A stretch of DNA of 64,000 bases from Schizochytrium sp. CCTCC M209059 (Eukaryota; Sar; Bigyra; Thraustochytrida; Thraustochytriidae), in contig KN805417.1 in assembly GCA_000818945.1 (NCBI GenBank), positions 147,566 to 211,565 of the forward strand, in the 5' to 3' direction. A program made the position numbers and the translations under genes. The notes under the pieces were generated by a model, which was given only the letters and a program-made list of their open reading frames with translations, was not told the origin of the DNA and did no database searches. This document shows, in pieces, positions 19,807-29,340 of the stretch; the stretch's first letter is position 1, and each line of letters begins with the position of its first letter.

Positions 19807-21393
19807 ATGGACATGGACTACGACCACATTGACGCCAACGATGGCCTCCTTGGCGGCGGCGCCAGGGCGTACGAAAACGAGCCCGGCGCAGGCGCCCGTT
19901 CAGGACCACCAGGACTTCGTTCGAGAATTAGTGGTCAACCGTTTGCGTCCGAAGGCGGCCTGCGAGGAGGGCCTCGCGACGGATTCAGGCCTCGACAAGC
20001 GCAGGTGTCCAGACAGTACAAACCATGGATTCCGCTGGGCGTGAGGCAAATCGTGCTCCGCTCAACAGCAGCCTACGGAGTCGCATCAATGCTAATGCTA
20101 CTTTCTGTCTCCATTGCCATATTCTTGTATGCGTTCGTGTACTACCAGGTCATGCCAGACAAGCTTGCTTTGGAAGCAAAGCTGTATTTTGACTACGATC
20201 CCAGCGATGACGGCCAAAGAGGTCTCGACAGCATTGCACGAAGAGAAGGTCAACTCGTACCCGTCTCTATGCCGCTTGCTGAGCTGGATCTGCACCGCGC
20301 CTCACGCCAATGGACATCTTCCAAATCTACGCACGACGATGCTCATGAGAACCCCGCGCCCGACGTCATGCTCGCGCCCGGATTCTCGTACGATATTGCA
20401 CTCCAGCTTGCCCTTCCTGCGGCTGAAGATCGATTACGTAACATTGGCAATTTCATGGTGGCTGCTAAATTGAGCTCTCGTCGAAAATATGAGCTCGCCC
20501 GCTCCAAACGACCCGCCCTGGCGCTGGCGCGCCCTAAACCCAAGGCATGGCGCCCGCGCTCCTGGCTTAGCGTCTTTATTCCCTTTTCCTTTTTCCAAAC
20601 GTGGCATAGCGAGGAGTACGATCCGGCCTTGGAGGAGGCGATCGCAATGGAAGCCGACCAACTCGTCTGGATCGAACTCTTCGAAGGATACCGCGAGCGA
20701 TATGAGCACGAAGGCCGCGTCCGCTTTGTTAACGTACATTTGTCAAGCCCCCTTGTACAGCTGCACGGTGCCACTTTACACATGCACTGCCGTCTCGAGG
20801 GACTTGCATTTTACATGTACCATTATTTTGTCACAGCCTTTGCGGTCTACCTCTTTGTAGTAAGCAGCGTTATTGCATTCGGTCTCTATGGCGTGGCTAC
20901 CGCTTTTAGTCTCTTTAGCGCATTTTCCGCCTTTGCTGGCGGCGAGGACGATACGATAGACGAGGATGAGTCTATGCCGCCCGAATACGAGATCCACGCC
21001 ACGCAGCGAGGATTTGGCGACAATGATGAAAACCTTGGGGGAAACTATGGATTCGGTCCGCCGAATCCGTTTGCAGACGCTGCGGATGACCTTGATGAAG
21101 ATGGCGTCAATCTCGGGGACGATGCACTCGACTTTGGGACCGGCACAAACTTGTTACAGCCTCATAGACAGCACTCCGGGGGCCGTTTGCGGCAGCACTC
21201 TCGTAGCCTGCGGCGTTCGCAGACGGGGAGTCGGAGTCGGAGTCGGAGTCGAAGTCGCGGCCGAAGTACTCGCCGTCGCGAACAAAGATCTTCTCCCTAT
21301 CGGACCATCGGACAAATGCCAGACGAAAGTGAGAGGCAGCTTCCCGAACCGCCCACGCCGCCGCCATCGCCCCTTGACACTCCTGCTATATAG
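19807..21393 (+). CDS. BSCL2: Seipin-family ER lipid-droplet assembly protein
   Basis: Seipin forms ER ring oligomers where triacylglycerol lenses become lipid droplets. The 528-residue product has a Gly-rich cytosolic N-terminus. A first membrane span lies at about 82-112 (SMLMLLSVSIAIFLYAFVYY). A lumenal domain follows with the family signatures YDIALQLALPAAEDRLRNIG and FMVAAKL. After these come a hydrophobic loop (SVFIPFSFF), the LVQLHGATLHM strand, and a second span at about 337-372. The C-terminal tail is unusual. It is Asp/Glu-rich (about 380-440), then carries Ser-Arg dipeptides (GSRSRSRSRSRGRSTRRR) and ends in Pro-rich sequence. The lumenal domain and two spans match seipin length and order, while the RS tail is additional. 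It is head-to-head with the C2/TM gene and convergent with the nucleotide-sugar transporter. In an oleaginous protist this would be a central lipid-storage gene, but that setting is inferred. Confidence 0.88.
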   Translation: MDMDYDHIDANDGLLGGGARAYENEPGAGARSGPPGLRSRISGQPFASEGGLRGGPRDGFRPRQAQVSRQYKPWIPLGVRQIVLRSTAAYGVASMLMLLSVSIAIFLYAFVYYQVMPDKLALEAKLYFDYDPSDDGQRGLDSIARREGQLVPVSMPLAELDLHRASRQWTSSKSTHDDAHENPAPDVMLAPGFSYDIALQLALPAAEDRLRNIGNFMVAAKLSSRRKYELARSKRPALALARPKPKAWRPRSWLSVFIPFSFFQTWHSEEYDPALEEAIAMEADQLVWIELFEGYRERYEHEGRVRFVNVHLSSPLVQLHGATLHMHCRLEGLAFYMYHYFVTAFAVYLFVVSSVIAFGLYGVATAFSLFSAFSAFAGGEDDTIDEDESMPPEYEIHATQRGFGDNDENLGGNYGFGPPNPFADAADDLDEDGVNLGDDALDFGTGTNLLQPHRQHSGGRLRQHSRSLRRSQTGSRSRSRSRSRGRSTRRREQRSSPYRTIGQMPDESERQLPEPPTPPPSPLDTPAI

Positions 21394-22101
21394 CTCATCT
21401 TTGCGAGCAGAGCAACTACACATTTGCATCCGCACCTGCAATCCAGCATTTCAAGTTGCGCTGTCCAAGCGGAGCGCTCGACGTACCGCGATCCATGCGG
21501 GTTGCTCAACGTTGATGATTCACTTGTATAACGTTAGCCACACCGATTCTTCTCAACCAAGGCGTTTCGCCAGAGAGTTCAGTGAACAATAGTTTGAAAA
21601 TTTCAGCAAAATCAACCGTTGAGAGACGGGCAGAGTCCTTTTTGCTCAACCAAAAAGAAAGGAGAAAAGAAGGCAAGAAAGTGGCGCTCCAGCCAATGTT
21701 AGGCCCTAGGCCTAGATCTTTTCGTGCTCTTGTCTCGCTCACAGGACGGATATAAAGCTTAGTTATTTCTTCTTTGTCTTTGTATTCTTCTTCTGTTTTC
21801 TTTTTACCTTTTATCTTCACTTTTGACGCTCCTTTGCTACGAGCATGCTCCCGATTGTCAGCGATGAAGGGCGAGATAAATGAACTGCCTTGGAGTCAAA
21901 GGGAATCTGCATCCATAAGAAAAAGCACAGAGCTTCATTGATCGCACATAGTTCCATTCCACCTTGCGGGAAGCCCTTGTACTGGTCGTGAGCGTGAATC
22001 TTGCTGATTTTGTATTTCGACCTCGATCAAAACCGCCATACTTGTTGTCTTTGTTCGTACTCCACACACGAATGAGGCCTCGACGGAAGCACACCGGCGA
22101 C
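21394..22101. other. Convergent spacer, seipin and GDP-mannose transporter
   Basis: 3' regions of two tail-to-tail genes. It contains a palindromic CTAGGCCTAG at 21706-21715 and T-rich stretches at 21760-21820 that could contribute to 3'-end formation. No gene is seen. Confidence 0.6.
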
Positions 22102-23328
22102 TCAAAACACTTTTCGGGGTGCCGCGCTGGGTGGGCCCGGCGACGCAAGTTTTGGTCTGCTATCCTCGGCTTTTGGCTTCACCTCGCGAGACTTGGCATA
22201 CGCATACATCGCGCCCGCGATGAGCGAGACAAAAATGAACGTCGTCGACGAGGCGCTCAGCCGCGTTTGAAAAATGATCACGCCCATCACAGCGAGCGGA
22301 ATTTTGTTCATGGCCCCGACCATGGCGTAGGTGGTCGGCGAGGTCAGCTGGACACAATGAAAGGAGCTGAGACTGAGAAAAAAGCCGATGCAACCGCTCG
22401 TCACCATGCACAGGACAAAGCCAAAATCAATCGAGGTCATCATTGTGATCTCCGTCGTCAAGATTTTGCCGAGATCATTGGAGCTGAAGAGATCCATGCC
22501 AACGATGAGAGGCAGTGAAAGCAGGTTGTTGTAGTAGACGCGGCCGAAAGCGTTCAGCTTGGAGTCCGACATGGCCCTTGGCATGTACAACACGTATGCT
22601 GCCGTAATGCAGCAGTTGGCGCCGGCCCAGAAGTAGCCCCAAGGATCGAACTCCAGGTCCGAGCGACCTGCCATGATGGCGCCAAAGAGCATAATCAAGA
22701 GGCTGCCAACGATCGGACGCGACACCTCGCGGCCATAAAAGAAATAGTCACCTGCCGTGACCAGAATGTTGGTCGTGTTCTTGAAAATGGTGGCCATGGG
22801 AACCGAGAGAAGTCCGAGGCTGAGAAAGGAGGTCAGGAGCATGCCAACAAAGAGAAAGTCGAGCGGAATCCAGGCAATGATTTGGCTTCGGTTCAGGTTG
22901 GCAAAGTCGACGAGACCCATGCAGCGCGCCCCTTGGAGAAGCAAAACGCTGACGGCGTTCTGGTAAAGAAGCAGCGCCATGTGATATGGGAACCCGTAGC
23001 TCGTGAGGATGAGCTTGTTGATGAGCGTCATTCCAATGGAGCAGGCGCTATAGAGAAGACAGGCCAGCACGGCTTTGCTAAAGAAAATCGAAAGCGGAGC
23101 CGGGAGGCGAGCACTCAGTTTCGCAGAGGCTTTGGCCTCCTCCTCCGAGAGGAATCGGTCTTCTTCGGCCTCACCAAAACCTGCATCCGAGAGGCTCGAA
23201 GACCGTCTGCGGGCGCTAAAACTCGACGGCGACTGCAGTGTGACCGTCTGGACGCTGCTCGCGAGCGGTACCACATGCTCGTGAGACTCCCCGGCGTCCG
23301 TTGTTGTCGCCGCGCTCATGCTGTTCAT
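22102..23328 (-). CDS. GDP-mannose-type nucleotide-sugar transporter (Golgi)
   Basis: It would exchange cytosolic GDP-mannose for GMP across the Golgi membrane. The 408-residue protein (ATG at 23328) has a Ser-rich cytosolic N-terminus and about ten hydrophobic spans of the drug/metabolite transporter fold. Two motifs linked to GDP-mannose recognition in yeast Vrg4 are visible in near-canonical form: GRVYYNNLLSLPL (FYNN-like) and VGAMNKIPLAV (GALNK-like). The substrate call rests on these motifs. Related GDP-fucose or UDP-sugar carriers usually differ there. The basic C-terminus (KSREVKPK, ending RKVF) could serve ER export or Golgi retrieval. It is head-to-head with a GT32 glycosyltransferase gene, a plausible consumer of the imported sugar. 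Confidence 0.85.
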   Translation of the reverse strand: MNSMSAATTTDAGESHEHVVPLASSVQTVTLQSPSSFSARRRSSSLSDAGFGEAEEDRFLSEEEAKASAKLSARLPAPLSIFFSKAVLACLLYSACSIGMTLINKLILTSYGFPYHMALLLYQNAVSVLLLQGARCMGLVDFANLNRSQIIAWIPLDFLFVGMLLTSFLSLGLLSVPMATIFKNTTNILVTAGDYFFYGREVSRPIVGSLLIMLFGAIMAGRSDLEFDPWGYFWAGANCCITAAYVLYMPRAMSDSKLNAFGRVYYNNLLSLPLIVGMDLFSSNDLGKILTTEITMMTSIDFGFVLCMVTSGCIGFFLSLSSFHCVQLTSPTTYAMVGAMNKIPLAVMGVIIFQTRLSASSTTFIFVSLIAGAMYAYAKSREVKPKAEDSRPKLASPGPPSAAPRKVF

Positions 23329-24519
23329 CAAGACGATATAATTGCCTCCTACGCGTTCTTCGCCGACCTCTTGCGCTGCCGTGCCGTGTCAGCAAAGCCG
23401 AAGCGTACCAGAGCCGCCTTTTCCCGTTTCTATCCTGGGCCTGCCTGCGCCACCTGCCTAGACGCGCGCGGCTGTGCGCGTCGGTAGACACTCTAGCGCA
23501 GCGCGGCGCGGCGTGCCCAGTTTCTGCTTTGGATTTTACGCCTCTCTTTCCCTTTCTTGCACCCTCTCCTACTATGCAGCAAGATTTAATTAACAATGTA
23601 TTACAATCTCCACGGACCAAGGCTCTTTCCGAGCGCCCAAAAGCCAGAGAGAATGCTGCTTCTGAAGGTAGACTAGACAGAGACCTTTGCGCGGTGCGTG
23701 CATCGTTGTGCAGCCTCGCGGCGCAAGCACGCGGCAGCAGGCAGAAGAAGCGTTCCTCCGAGTGCGAGCGCGCGTGTGCATGCCGCGTGTGCGTGCGTGC
23801 GTGCCAGCAAGTAAGCAAACACGCGAGCAGACACAAGAGCAAATTGTGGCGGGAAAATGAATATTGAAACGCAGTCAACCAACAATTGAAAGCGCAAGTC
23901 AATAAGAGGCCGCCGACACGCCATTCGCAAAGCAAACAGCAGAAACAAGCCATATATAAGCCGGACCCCTCGAGGCGTAACCGAACCATAACCGCCGGCG
24001 AGGCCCGCTCGGAGCTCCCTTCAAGTTGATAGATCGATCGATCGGTCTTTATCGACGCAAGCGACCACGCGCCAGCCGAGCTACCCCACTCGACGAGGAG
24101 ATCCTGCACGAGCATCTCGCTTTAATTACGTACGAAGCTGGACGCGCGACACCGTGCTCGCCAAGACCTTGGTGTGCTCGGACGGGGCGACGGCGATGCC
24201 GAGCGCGGTAAGAACGTGCACGTGCGCGGGCGCGTGTTTTATCGCTCGCTTATAGCTATAATGAGTAGCCAGAGCTCCGGCGCTTGGTTTGCCAGCTGGC
24301 ACGCGATGAGCAGAAGCGACACACCGCGGCACTGCCGGCAGCGGCTGGGCACGTGCGCGTATAGACGCGCGGGCGCGCGCGGAGGGGGCGCGAGGGCGGA
24401 CAGCTAGCTTCCTGGTTTGCGCAGAGAGACGCAAGGAAAACGAAAGGCGAGGGAGAGAAGACTCGACTCGAGTTGACTTGGTGTGTAGGCGCGCTGTTAC
24501 GTGTCATCCGAGGGTAACA
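23329..24519. promoter_or_regulatory. Divergent promoter region, GDP-mannose transporter and GT32
   Basis: The 1.19-kb spacer contains a plus-strand TATA-like TATATAAG at 23953-23960 (560 bp before the GT32 ATG) and a GATCGATCGATCG stretch near 24030. A CGACTCGAG element at about 24465-24473 is close to the GT32 start. No additional gene is supported. Confidence 0.5.
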
Positions 24520-25578
24520 ATGTGTAACCCAAGATCCAGGTTTTCTCCCCAAATTTTCCTCGCCGTGCTGTTTGGCATGTGTCTCGGGATAAGTATCACC
24601 TCGGTAATGTTCTTTGATCTGAGCGGAATCATAAAGAAACCCGTCGTTCAAAAACCGGTTATTGTTGACCCGAGCCCCGACTTTGTTTGCAAGGAAAATG
24701 GAGACACAATCCTGCCTTTTTTCACACCTGCACGTGTCCCCAAACCTAAAGCACGAATTCCTCGACGTCTTTTCACGACAGGAAAAACCCGCGCTGTTGG
24801 CCCTGCCATGTGCAAGTCCATCCGACGTTTGCTGAATATGAACCCTGAATGGGACTTTTACATGTTTGGCGACGCTGACATTGTCGCGTATCTTGAGCAT
24901 TCCAACTATAAAACTTTGCAGCCTCTTTATGAGATAGTCGCGACGGGCGCTATTCGCGCCGATCTCTGGCGTTACCTCATCATTTACGATTATGGCGGCG
25001 TGTATTTTGATATTGATTCGTGGACCTGGGCTCCCCTGCGTGATTTCATACCTGAAGATGTTGCAGTGGTGACCTCAAGCATGACTGCAGGTCTGCTTTG
25101 CCAGTGGGCGCTCATGTATCGACCAGGTCATTTCATCATGTCTGCCACAGCAAAAGAGGCATTTAAGGGTGTGCTTCGCGTGGTAACGGGTGAGGAAGAT
25201 TGGAAGATTCACGAATACGAGTGGAAAGAAAAGGTCACTGGGCCGCCAGCTTTGTCCAGGGCTTTTGAGAGGACGAGCAAGTTGGTCAGAGGCCGTCCAG
25301 AAGACAAAATGATAATGTATCTCAACGATGAATTCGGCCATCAGATGCGGAATCGTTATGGTGAACTGAATCCGGAAAAGTATGCAAAGAAGACTGATTC
25401 ACTCGAGGACGCCCATTGGGGAGACTACAGCAAGTCCATGTTTTATCCAGACATTGATCGAGAGCGCTTCGTAAAGGAAAAGGAGGTGTGGATGGAACGG
25501 ATCGACAAACTTTTTCCTGACGTTGAAAGCGGACCCATCGTTTACCTTGACGGGCCAGAGACTTTCATCACTAGCTAG
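24520..25578 (+). CDS. GT32-family glycosyltransferase (OCH1-like), type II membrane protein, copy 1
   Basis: GT32 enzymes are Golgi glycosyltransferases, such as yeast Och1 alpha-1,6-mannosyltransferase, that use a DXD metal site. The ATG at 24520 gives 352 residues with a short basic N-terminus and a signal-anchor at about 8-30 (IFLAVLFGMCLGISITSVMF). The family core is clear: IPRRLFTTGKT, then NMNPEWDFYMF, then AIRADLWRYLIIYDYGGVYF leading to the DXD motif D-I-D at 164-166. The donor sugar cannot be read from sequence. Mannose is suggested by the divergent GDP-mannose transporter next door. A second copy (34031-35350) shares the same core. An in-frame region before 24520 lacks an ATG. Confidence 0.85.
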   Translation: MCNPRSRFSPQIFLAVLFGMCLGISITSVMFFDLSGIIKKPVVQKPVIVDPSPDFVCKENGDTILPFFTPARVPKPKARIPRRLFTTGKTRAVGPAMCKSIRRLLNMNPEWDFYMFGDADIVAYLEHSNYKTLQPLYEIVATGAIRADLWRYLIIYDYGGVYFDIDSWTWAPLRDFIPEDVAVVTSSMTAGLLCQWALMYRPGHFIMSATAKEAFKGVLRVVTGEEDWKIHEYEWKEKVTGPPALSRAFERTSKLVRGRPEDKMIMYLNDEFGHQMRNRYGELNPEKYAKKTDSLEDAHWGDYSKSMFYPDIDRERFVKEKEVWMERIDKLFPDVESGPIVYLDGPETFITS

Positions 25579-25808
25579 GACAACATATGAGTTTCACCTC
25601 AATTTTTCTATTGCGTCTCGTCTTGCAAGTTTGGCACGTGAAGACAGTTCTTCTATTGTAGCTAAGATGGTGCTCGGCGATCAGAGCTTGCTTATCGAGG
25701 GTACGAGAGTTCGAAAACTTGCGGCCGAATTCTGGTTCATAGCTTGGTATCACTCGTCAAAAGTCAATCGCTACAACAGAAGATCATCAATTCATCCAGC
25801 TTGTATGG

Positions 25809-26486
25809 CTAATGCGACTGCTTTGTCTCGCGAAGCTTTTCGATATTCCATAGAAGCAATGCATGATTATCCGTTGTAACACCTGCCTGTCTCAATGAAG
25901 CGACGAGAATGTGCAAGTCGCGATGAAATTCAGTGTAAACAGTCGCTCTCACAACTGCTTCGCGTTCTACTCTTTCCTTGAAGTTGAGACGATCCAGCTT
26001 TGTTGAGCATTGTTCGCCTTTCGCACACATCGCAACTCGCTTGAGATCAACAGCCTGAGCAGCTATTTCTTTAACAGTATAAGCGCCGAGGTGCTTGGTC
26101 TGTGTTCCGAGCCAGACGCACGTAGTCCACTTGCGATCACGCTTGGGCCATGACACACCAGAATGATTGGAGCTAGAAATGTATTTATTTAGAAGAGAAG
26201 CTACTTGCAACTCCTTCTCAGAGATTGTTCCTCGTTCCCACGTCCCTGGCGTTGATTCAACCACAGAGGTGCTTGTGTAGGGCCTTGCGAAGAATGACAT
26301 ATTTTGCATGATGTTCATTGGAAAGACGGGGCCACGGGCCCAAGCTGCTCCAATGTTTGGTGTGGTCAGCGTTGCAATGGCGGAAACTACGTTAGAAATG
26401 TACGTGGATGGAGGTGTCATGTATTGTGGCAAGCGACCCTGCGTGAGTCCGCTAAACTCGTCGCTCTCGCATTCAATGATTTGCAT
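25809..26486 (-). CDS. AP2/ERF-domain putative DNA-binding protein, cassette copy 1
   Basis: AP2 domains bind GC-rich DNA with a three-stranded sheet. The 225-residue product carries one at about 107-152: SGVSWPKRDRKWTTCVWLG, then KHLGAYTVKEIAAQAVDLKR. This matches the Y/S-x-G-V-x-W, W-x-A-x-I and LG-x-Y/F-x-T-x-E-E-A-A-x-A-x-D pattern. A helical C-terminal extension follows (about 165-215), conserved in the paralogue at 53640-54794. The N-terminus is Thr/Ser/Pro-rich and much shorter than in the paralogue, so an upstream exon could have been missed. It lies downstream of kinase A in the same orientation, 0.7 kb away. The gene is convergent with GT32 copy 1. Outside plants, AP2 domains occur in protists and in homing endonucleases, but no HNH motif is visible here. 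Confidence 0.8.
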   Translation of the reverse strand: MQIIECESDEFSGLTQGRLPQYMTPPSTYISNVVSAIATLTTPNIGAAWARGPVFPMNIMQNMSFFARPYTSTSVVESTPGTWERGTISEKELQVASLLNKYISSSNHSGVSWPKRDRKWTTCVWLGTQTKHLGAYTVKEIAAQAVDLKRVAMCAKGEQCSTKLDRLNFKERVEREAVVRATVYTEFHRDLHILVASLRQAGVTTDNHALLLWNIEKLRETKQSH

Positions 26487-27198
26487 TCTTCAATGTTGCT
26501 GCATGCCGCATTGAGTGGCTTGCGACCCTTGCGCAGTCTCCATGCATAAACAGGATGCGTTCTGGCGGTTGACGAACTGGGCTGGCTGTACTTCTTTTGT
26601 ACAGCCAGCTCAAAGGCCAAGCTTCATGTCACATCTCCACGCGCTCACGCTAGAGCCCTGCTGGTTGAGTGCTTTTCTTTGAACGACGCATCGCCCGAAC
26701 CGCCATCCACTATCATTCCTTCCCGGCCCTTCGCAAGAATACCATGCCAACACCCCAGGTCCTCAAAACGAGTTGGTCGAGCTCGGCCTGGTTCAATCCA
26801 TGACAGCAGCCAGGGCCTCGCTTTGTAGCATCTCCTTTCGGCGAGGCGCTGCAGCGTTGCTTCAAGGAAAGCTATCGAACTGAATGCATCGTCGCAACGG
26901 CAGGCCTTCCTCGCGCCAACACGTGTTGCGAGCGAGCTGATTACGGCGCTACATAGACAGCCTCTTCGTATACTCGTCTCGGACACTGGGAATGAGCAAT
27001 GCAGGTAACACGAGGTTTTTATTTCTTAGGTCGATCAGGTATTCATGGAGAGGTTGTTTGATGAGATGCAGGCCAGCTTGCGTTCTGACTTTCTAACCAA
27101 CTCACCCTCTCCCCCTTGATTTGCCACTTGGGCACTTGGGTGAGACTTGATTGGGAGAAACGATTTCGTTCTGTTCCTTTACCAGAGAGGCGTTCGGT
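26487..27198. other. Spacer between kinase A and the AP2 gene
   Basis: It contains the 5' region of the AP2 gene and the 3' end of kinase A. A perfect hairpin lies at 26581-26609. A 113-codon frame on the minus strand lacks an ATG start and has no recognisable domain. Confidence 0.55.
26581..26609 (-). promoter_or_regulatory. Perfect 11-bp hairpin in the 5' flank of the AP2 gene
   Basis: GCTGGCTGTAC and GTACAGCCAGC are exact complements separated by 7 bases. The structure lies 95-123 bp upstream of the AP2 start codon and could act as a DNA palindrome for a regulator or as a leader RNA hairpin. Confidence 0.5.
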
Positions 27199-28146
27199 CT
27201 ATTCTTGGCGTGGCCTCGGCGCAAAAGTCTTCGGGTGCCAGTCCTCAGCAGAGAGTCGAGCCCAATCCACGTCGCTGAAGAAGACTAGCGCTTGGCAGGC
27301 TTGCGCTGAGCAAAGTCGCTGCGTAGGATCCCGCATCAGGAGCTTCTGAATGAATCGCAACGCAGAAGCATTGGCGAAGAGAGTGTGCGAGCGCGGCCAT
27401 TTGGGACCATGTACCATGATTCGCGCCACGGTAAGTTCCTCTGTGCTCTCGAGAAATGCGCACACACCAAAGAAAAGCTCGAAAATGACAGCACCAAGAC
27501 TCCACCAATCAATGGCGTGCGTACAAGGGGCGCGGGAAAGTACCTCCGGGCTCACGTACGGAAGCGTGCCGGTCCCGTACATCATATCCGCTTGCATATC
27601 TTCCATGACTTTAGCGTTCCCGAAATCAAGCAAGCGGAGGTGACCTGCCCCGGTGACGCCTATATTTTCAGGCTTAACGTCGCCATGGACGACGTTGTGC
27701 TTGCGGAGGTGGTCGAGAGCGACAACAAGCTCTGCAGCAAAGAATGGAATGTCTGCGACGTCAAAATTTTGATCGCTGCACAGTGTCAAGAGATCCCCAC
27801 GTGCGCAATGCTCCAGCCCGATGATGGGCAAGGCTGGCGGCGTTGAGGCAGACTCACGTACGAAAAGCATGCTGATGATGAATGGGCAGCTCGAATTTGT
27901 TGATGTCTCTTGCAAACGACGCAGGACATTTATCTCTGTCCTCACTTTGGTGAGGACATCAATAGCCTCTGGCTTGAAAATCTTGAGAACGATATGATCA
28001 TTGCCGTTTTGCTTTTGCTCATCGTGCTTGATATTGTCTTTGGAAACGCGGCCTGCGGCATCGTCTGCAGCTACGCCTACTTGATTGATGCTTGGACTGG
28101 AAGAAAGGTAGATGCGCGACGTCGAGCCTTCTTCCAGGAGACTCAT
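27199..28146 (-). CDS. AGC-like protein kinase with HGD catalytic loop (kinase A), cassette copy 1
   Basis: A 315-residue protein that is essentially a bare kinase domain. The glycine loop is poor (LLEEGSTSRIYLS). The ATP-anchoring Lys is K55 (IVLKIF) and the partner Glu is E71. The catalytic loop reads VVHGDVKPEN (HGD at 154-156), so the Arg of HRD is replaced by Gly. DFG is intact at 174-176, then GTLPYVSPEV in place of APE, then DWWSLGAVIFEL. After the domain comes FFSDVDWARLSAEDWHPKTF, which resembles the start of an AGC-kinase tail of PDK1/S6K type. No hydrophobic motif or PH domain follows. Catalytic Lys, Asp and DFG Asp are kept, so activity is plausible. The paralogue is at 51529-52488. 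Gene order with kinase B and AP2 is repeated in the inverted second cassette. Confidence 0.85.
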   Translation of the reverse strand: MSLLEEGSTSRIYLSSSPSINQVGVAADDAAGRVSKDNIKHDEQKQNGNDHIVLKIFKPEAIDVLTKVRTEINVLRRLQETSTNSSCPFIISMLFVRESASTPPALPIIGLEHCARGDLLTLCSDQNFDVADIPFFAAELVVALDHLRKHNVVHGDVKPENIGVTGAGHLRLLDFGNAKVMEDMQADMMYGTGTLPYVSPEVLSRAPCTHAIDWWSLGAVIFELFFGVCAFLESTEELTVARIMVHGPKWPRSHTLFANASALRFIQKLLMRDPTQRLCSAQACQALVFFSDVDWARLSAEDWHPKTFAPRPRQE

Positions 28147-29340
28147 TATAGCTGCGTCCTGTGCCAGTGGATTCTTCTTGTCTTAGCGCTCGTGCTCTTA
28201 CGTGCTTGGTTTGCGTTCGATACCTATTCACGATTTGCTCGCACTGATCGGCAATCTCGCATGTCTTGAGCAAACCCGTACATTTCCATTGGCGTGGCCT
28301 ACCAGTGGCTGCCTCTTCCCAGTTGGCCTCTCTCCCCAGCTACGCATTGCAGCGAGGCCATGACAGGGATATGTTCGCTCACCGCTTGGCTCTCCGTGGA
28401 CAAGTTGCGTCTGTCTCTGTACGGGGACGCTTGTTGATTTTTCATTCGCAGATTGGCGTTGCAGCGGTCGAGCTGAGGTAGGGAAGACGAACGGCCATGG
28501 CCGTTTCTTTGCATCTTCACTTTACCAAGACCCGACCTGGGCATACTAGAAGGCCTAGAGCATTACACTCAAAATCGACAGACGTAACTCCTCATTGCCG
28601 CAACCGCGAGACGAGCGAGGTCCCGTGCGGAGTGGGCGGAGATGGCGGCGTCTCGAATGTGCGGGAACGTAAGGCTGCAGAAGGAACACAGCCACGTTGA
28701 ACGGCTCGGCATCGTCGTTGGGAAAAGAGAAGCCCTTGCATTATGATGCAAGCTAAGTTCGAAAGCTCGAGCACAAACCAAATACCGGAAGCGGGGGTTG
28801 GTTGTCCGTCCACTTCGCATCGTTGAGTTAGACTTTCCGAGCAGGCTTCTCCAAACGGCGTGAGCGGTGCAGGGTCAAGAAACGTCTGCTGCTGAGGCGA
28901 ATGAGATGCCGCCATGGCCCACAGCGACGTAGAAATTGTCGGTCTGCGGACGTTGGTTTTTGGTGTTTTTCGCAAGGAATATCTGCGATGCCGCTACAGA
29001 TTGAGTCAGGTTTTTATGCTTATTAACTCGAAGGCATAACAAGCAGAGTTCGGCTTGCAGAGGTCTCGCGTCCGAGCTTCATATATAGCCGACTCCAGTA
29101 TTTTTTTTAATGCGAAAATAGCCAAAAAAAGAAAAAGGCTTGGCATTTCCCACTGCATGCTGTAAACCTACTTGTAAAATGAAGAAGATCGAAGTAAGCC
29201 TAAAGACTTACGCGCAAGCTTACAATTTTTAAAAGCTGGTTGACCTTTGTTGATTCTATAAACTTTCGAAATTATACTTCGACACTGTCATCCTTGACTA
29301 TTGTTTCAAATGAGCCCGAAGAGAAGAAGCCTTTCGTTTT
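28147..29340. other. Spacer between kinases A and B, cassette copy 1
   Basis: 1.2 kb without a supported gene. It holds an AT-rich patch at 29090-29280 just past the kinase B stop, an AGGCCTAG site at 28551-28558, and a minus-strand TATA-like CTATATATG near 29083-29091. The stretch adjoining 28146 is the kinase A leader. Confidence 0.55.

Noticed and set aside
24478..24519. Upstream extension of GT32 copy 1
   Set aside because: The extension has no ATG (it would need TTG). The ATG at 24520 directly precedes a normal signal-anchor.
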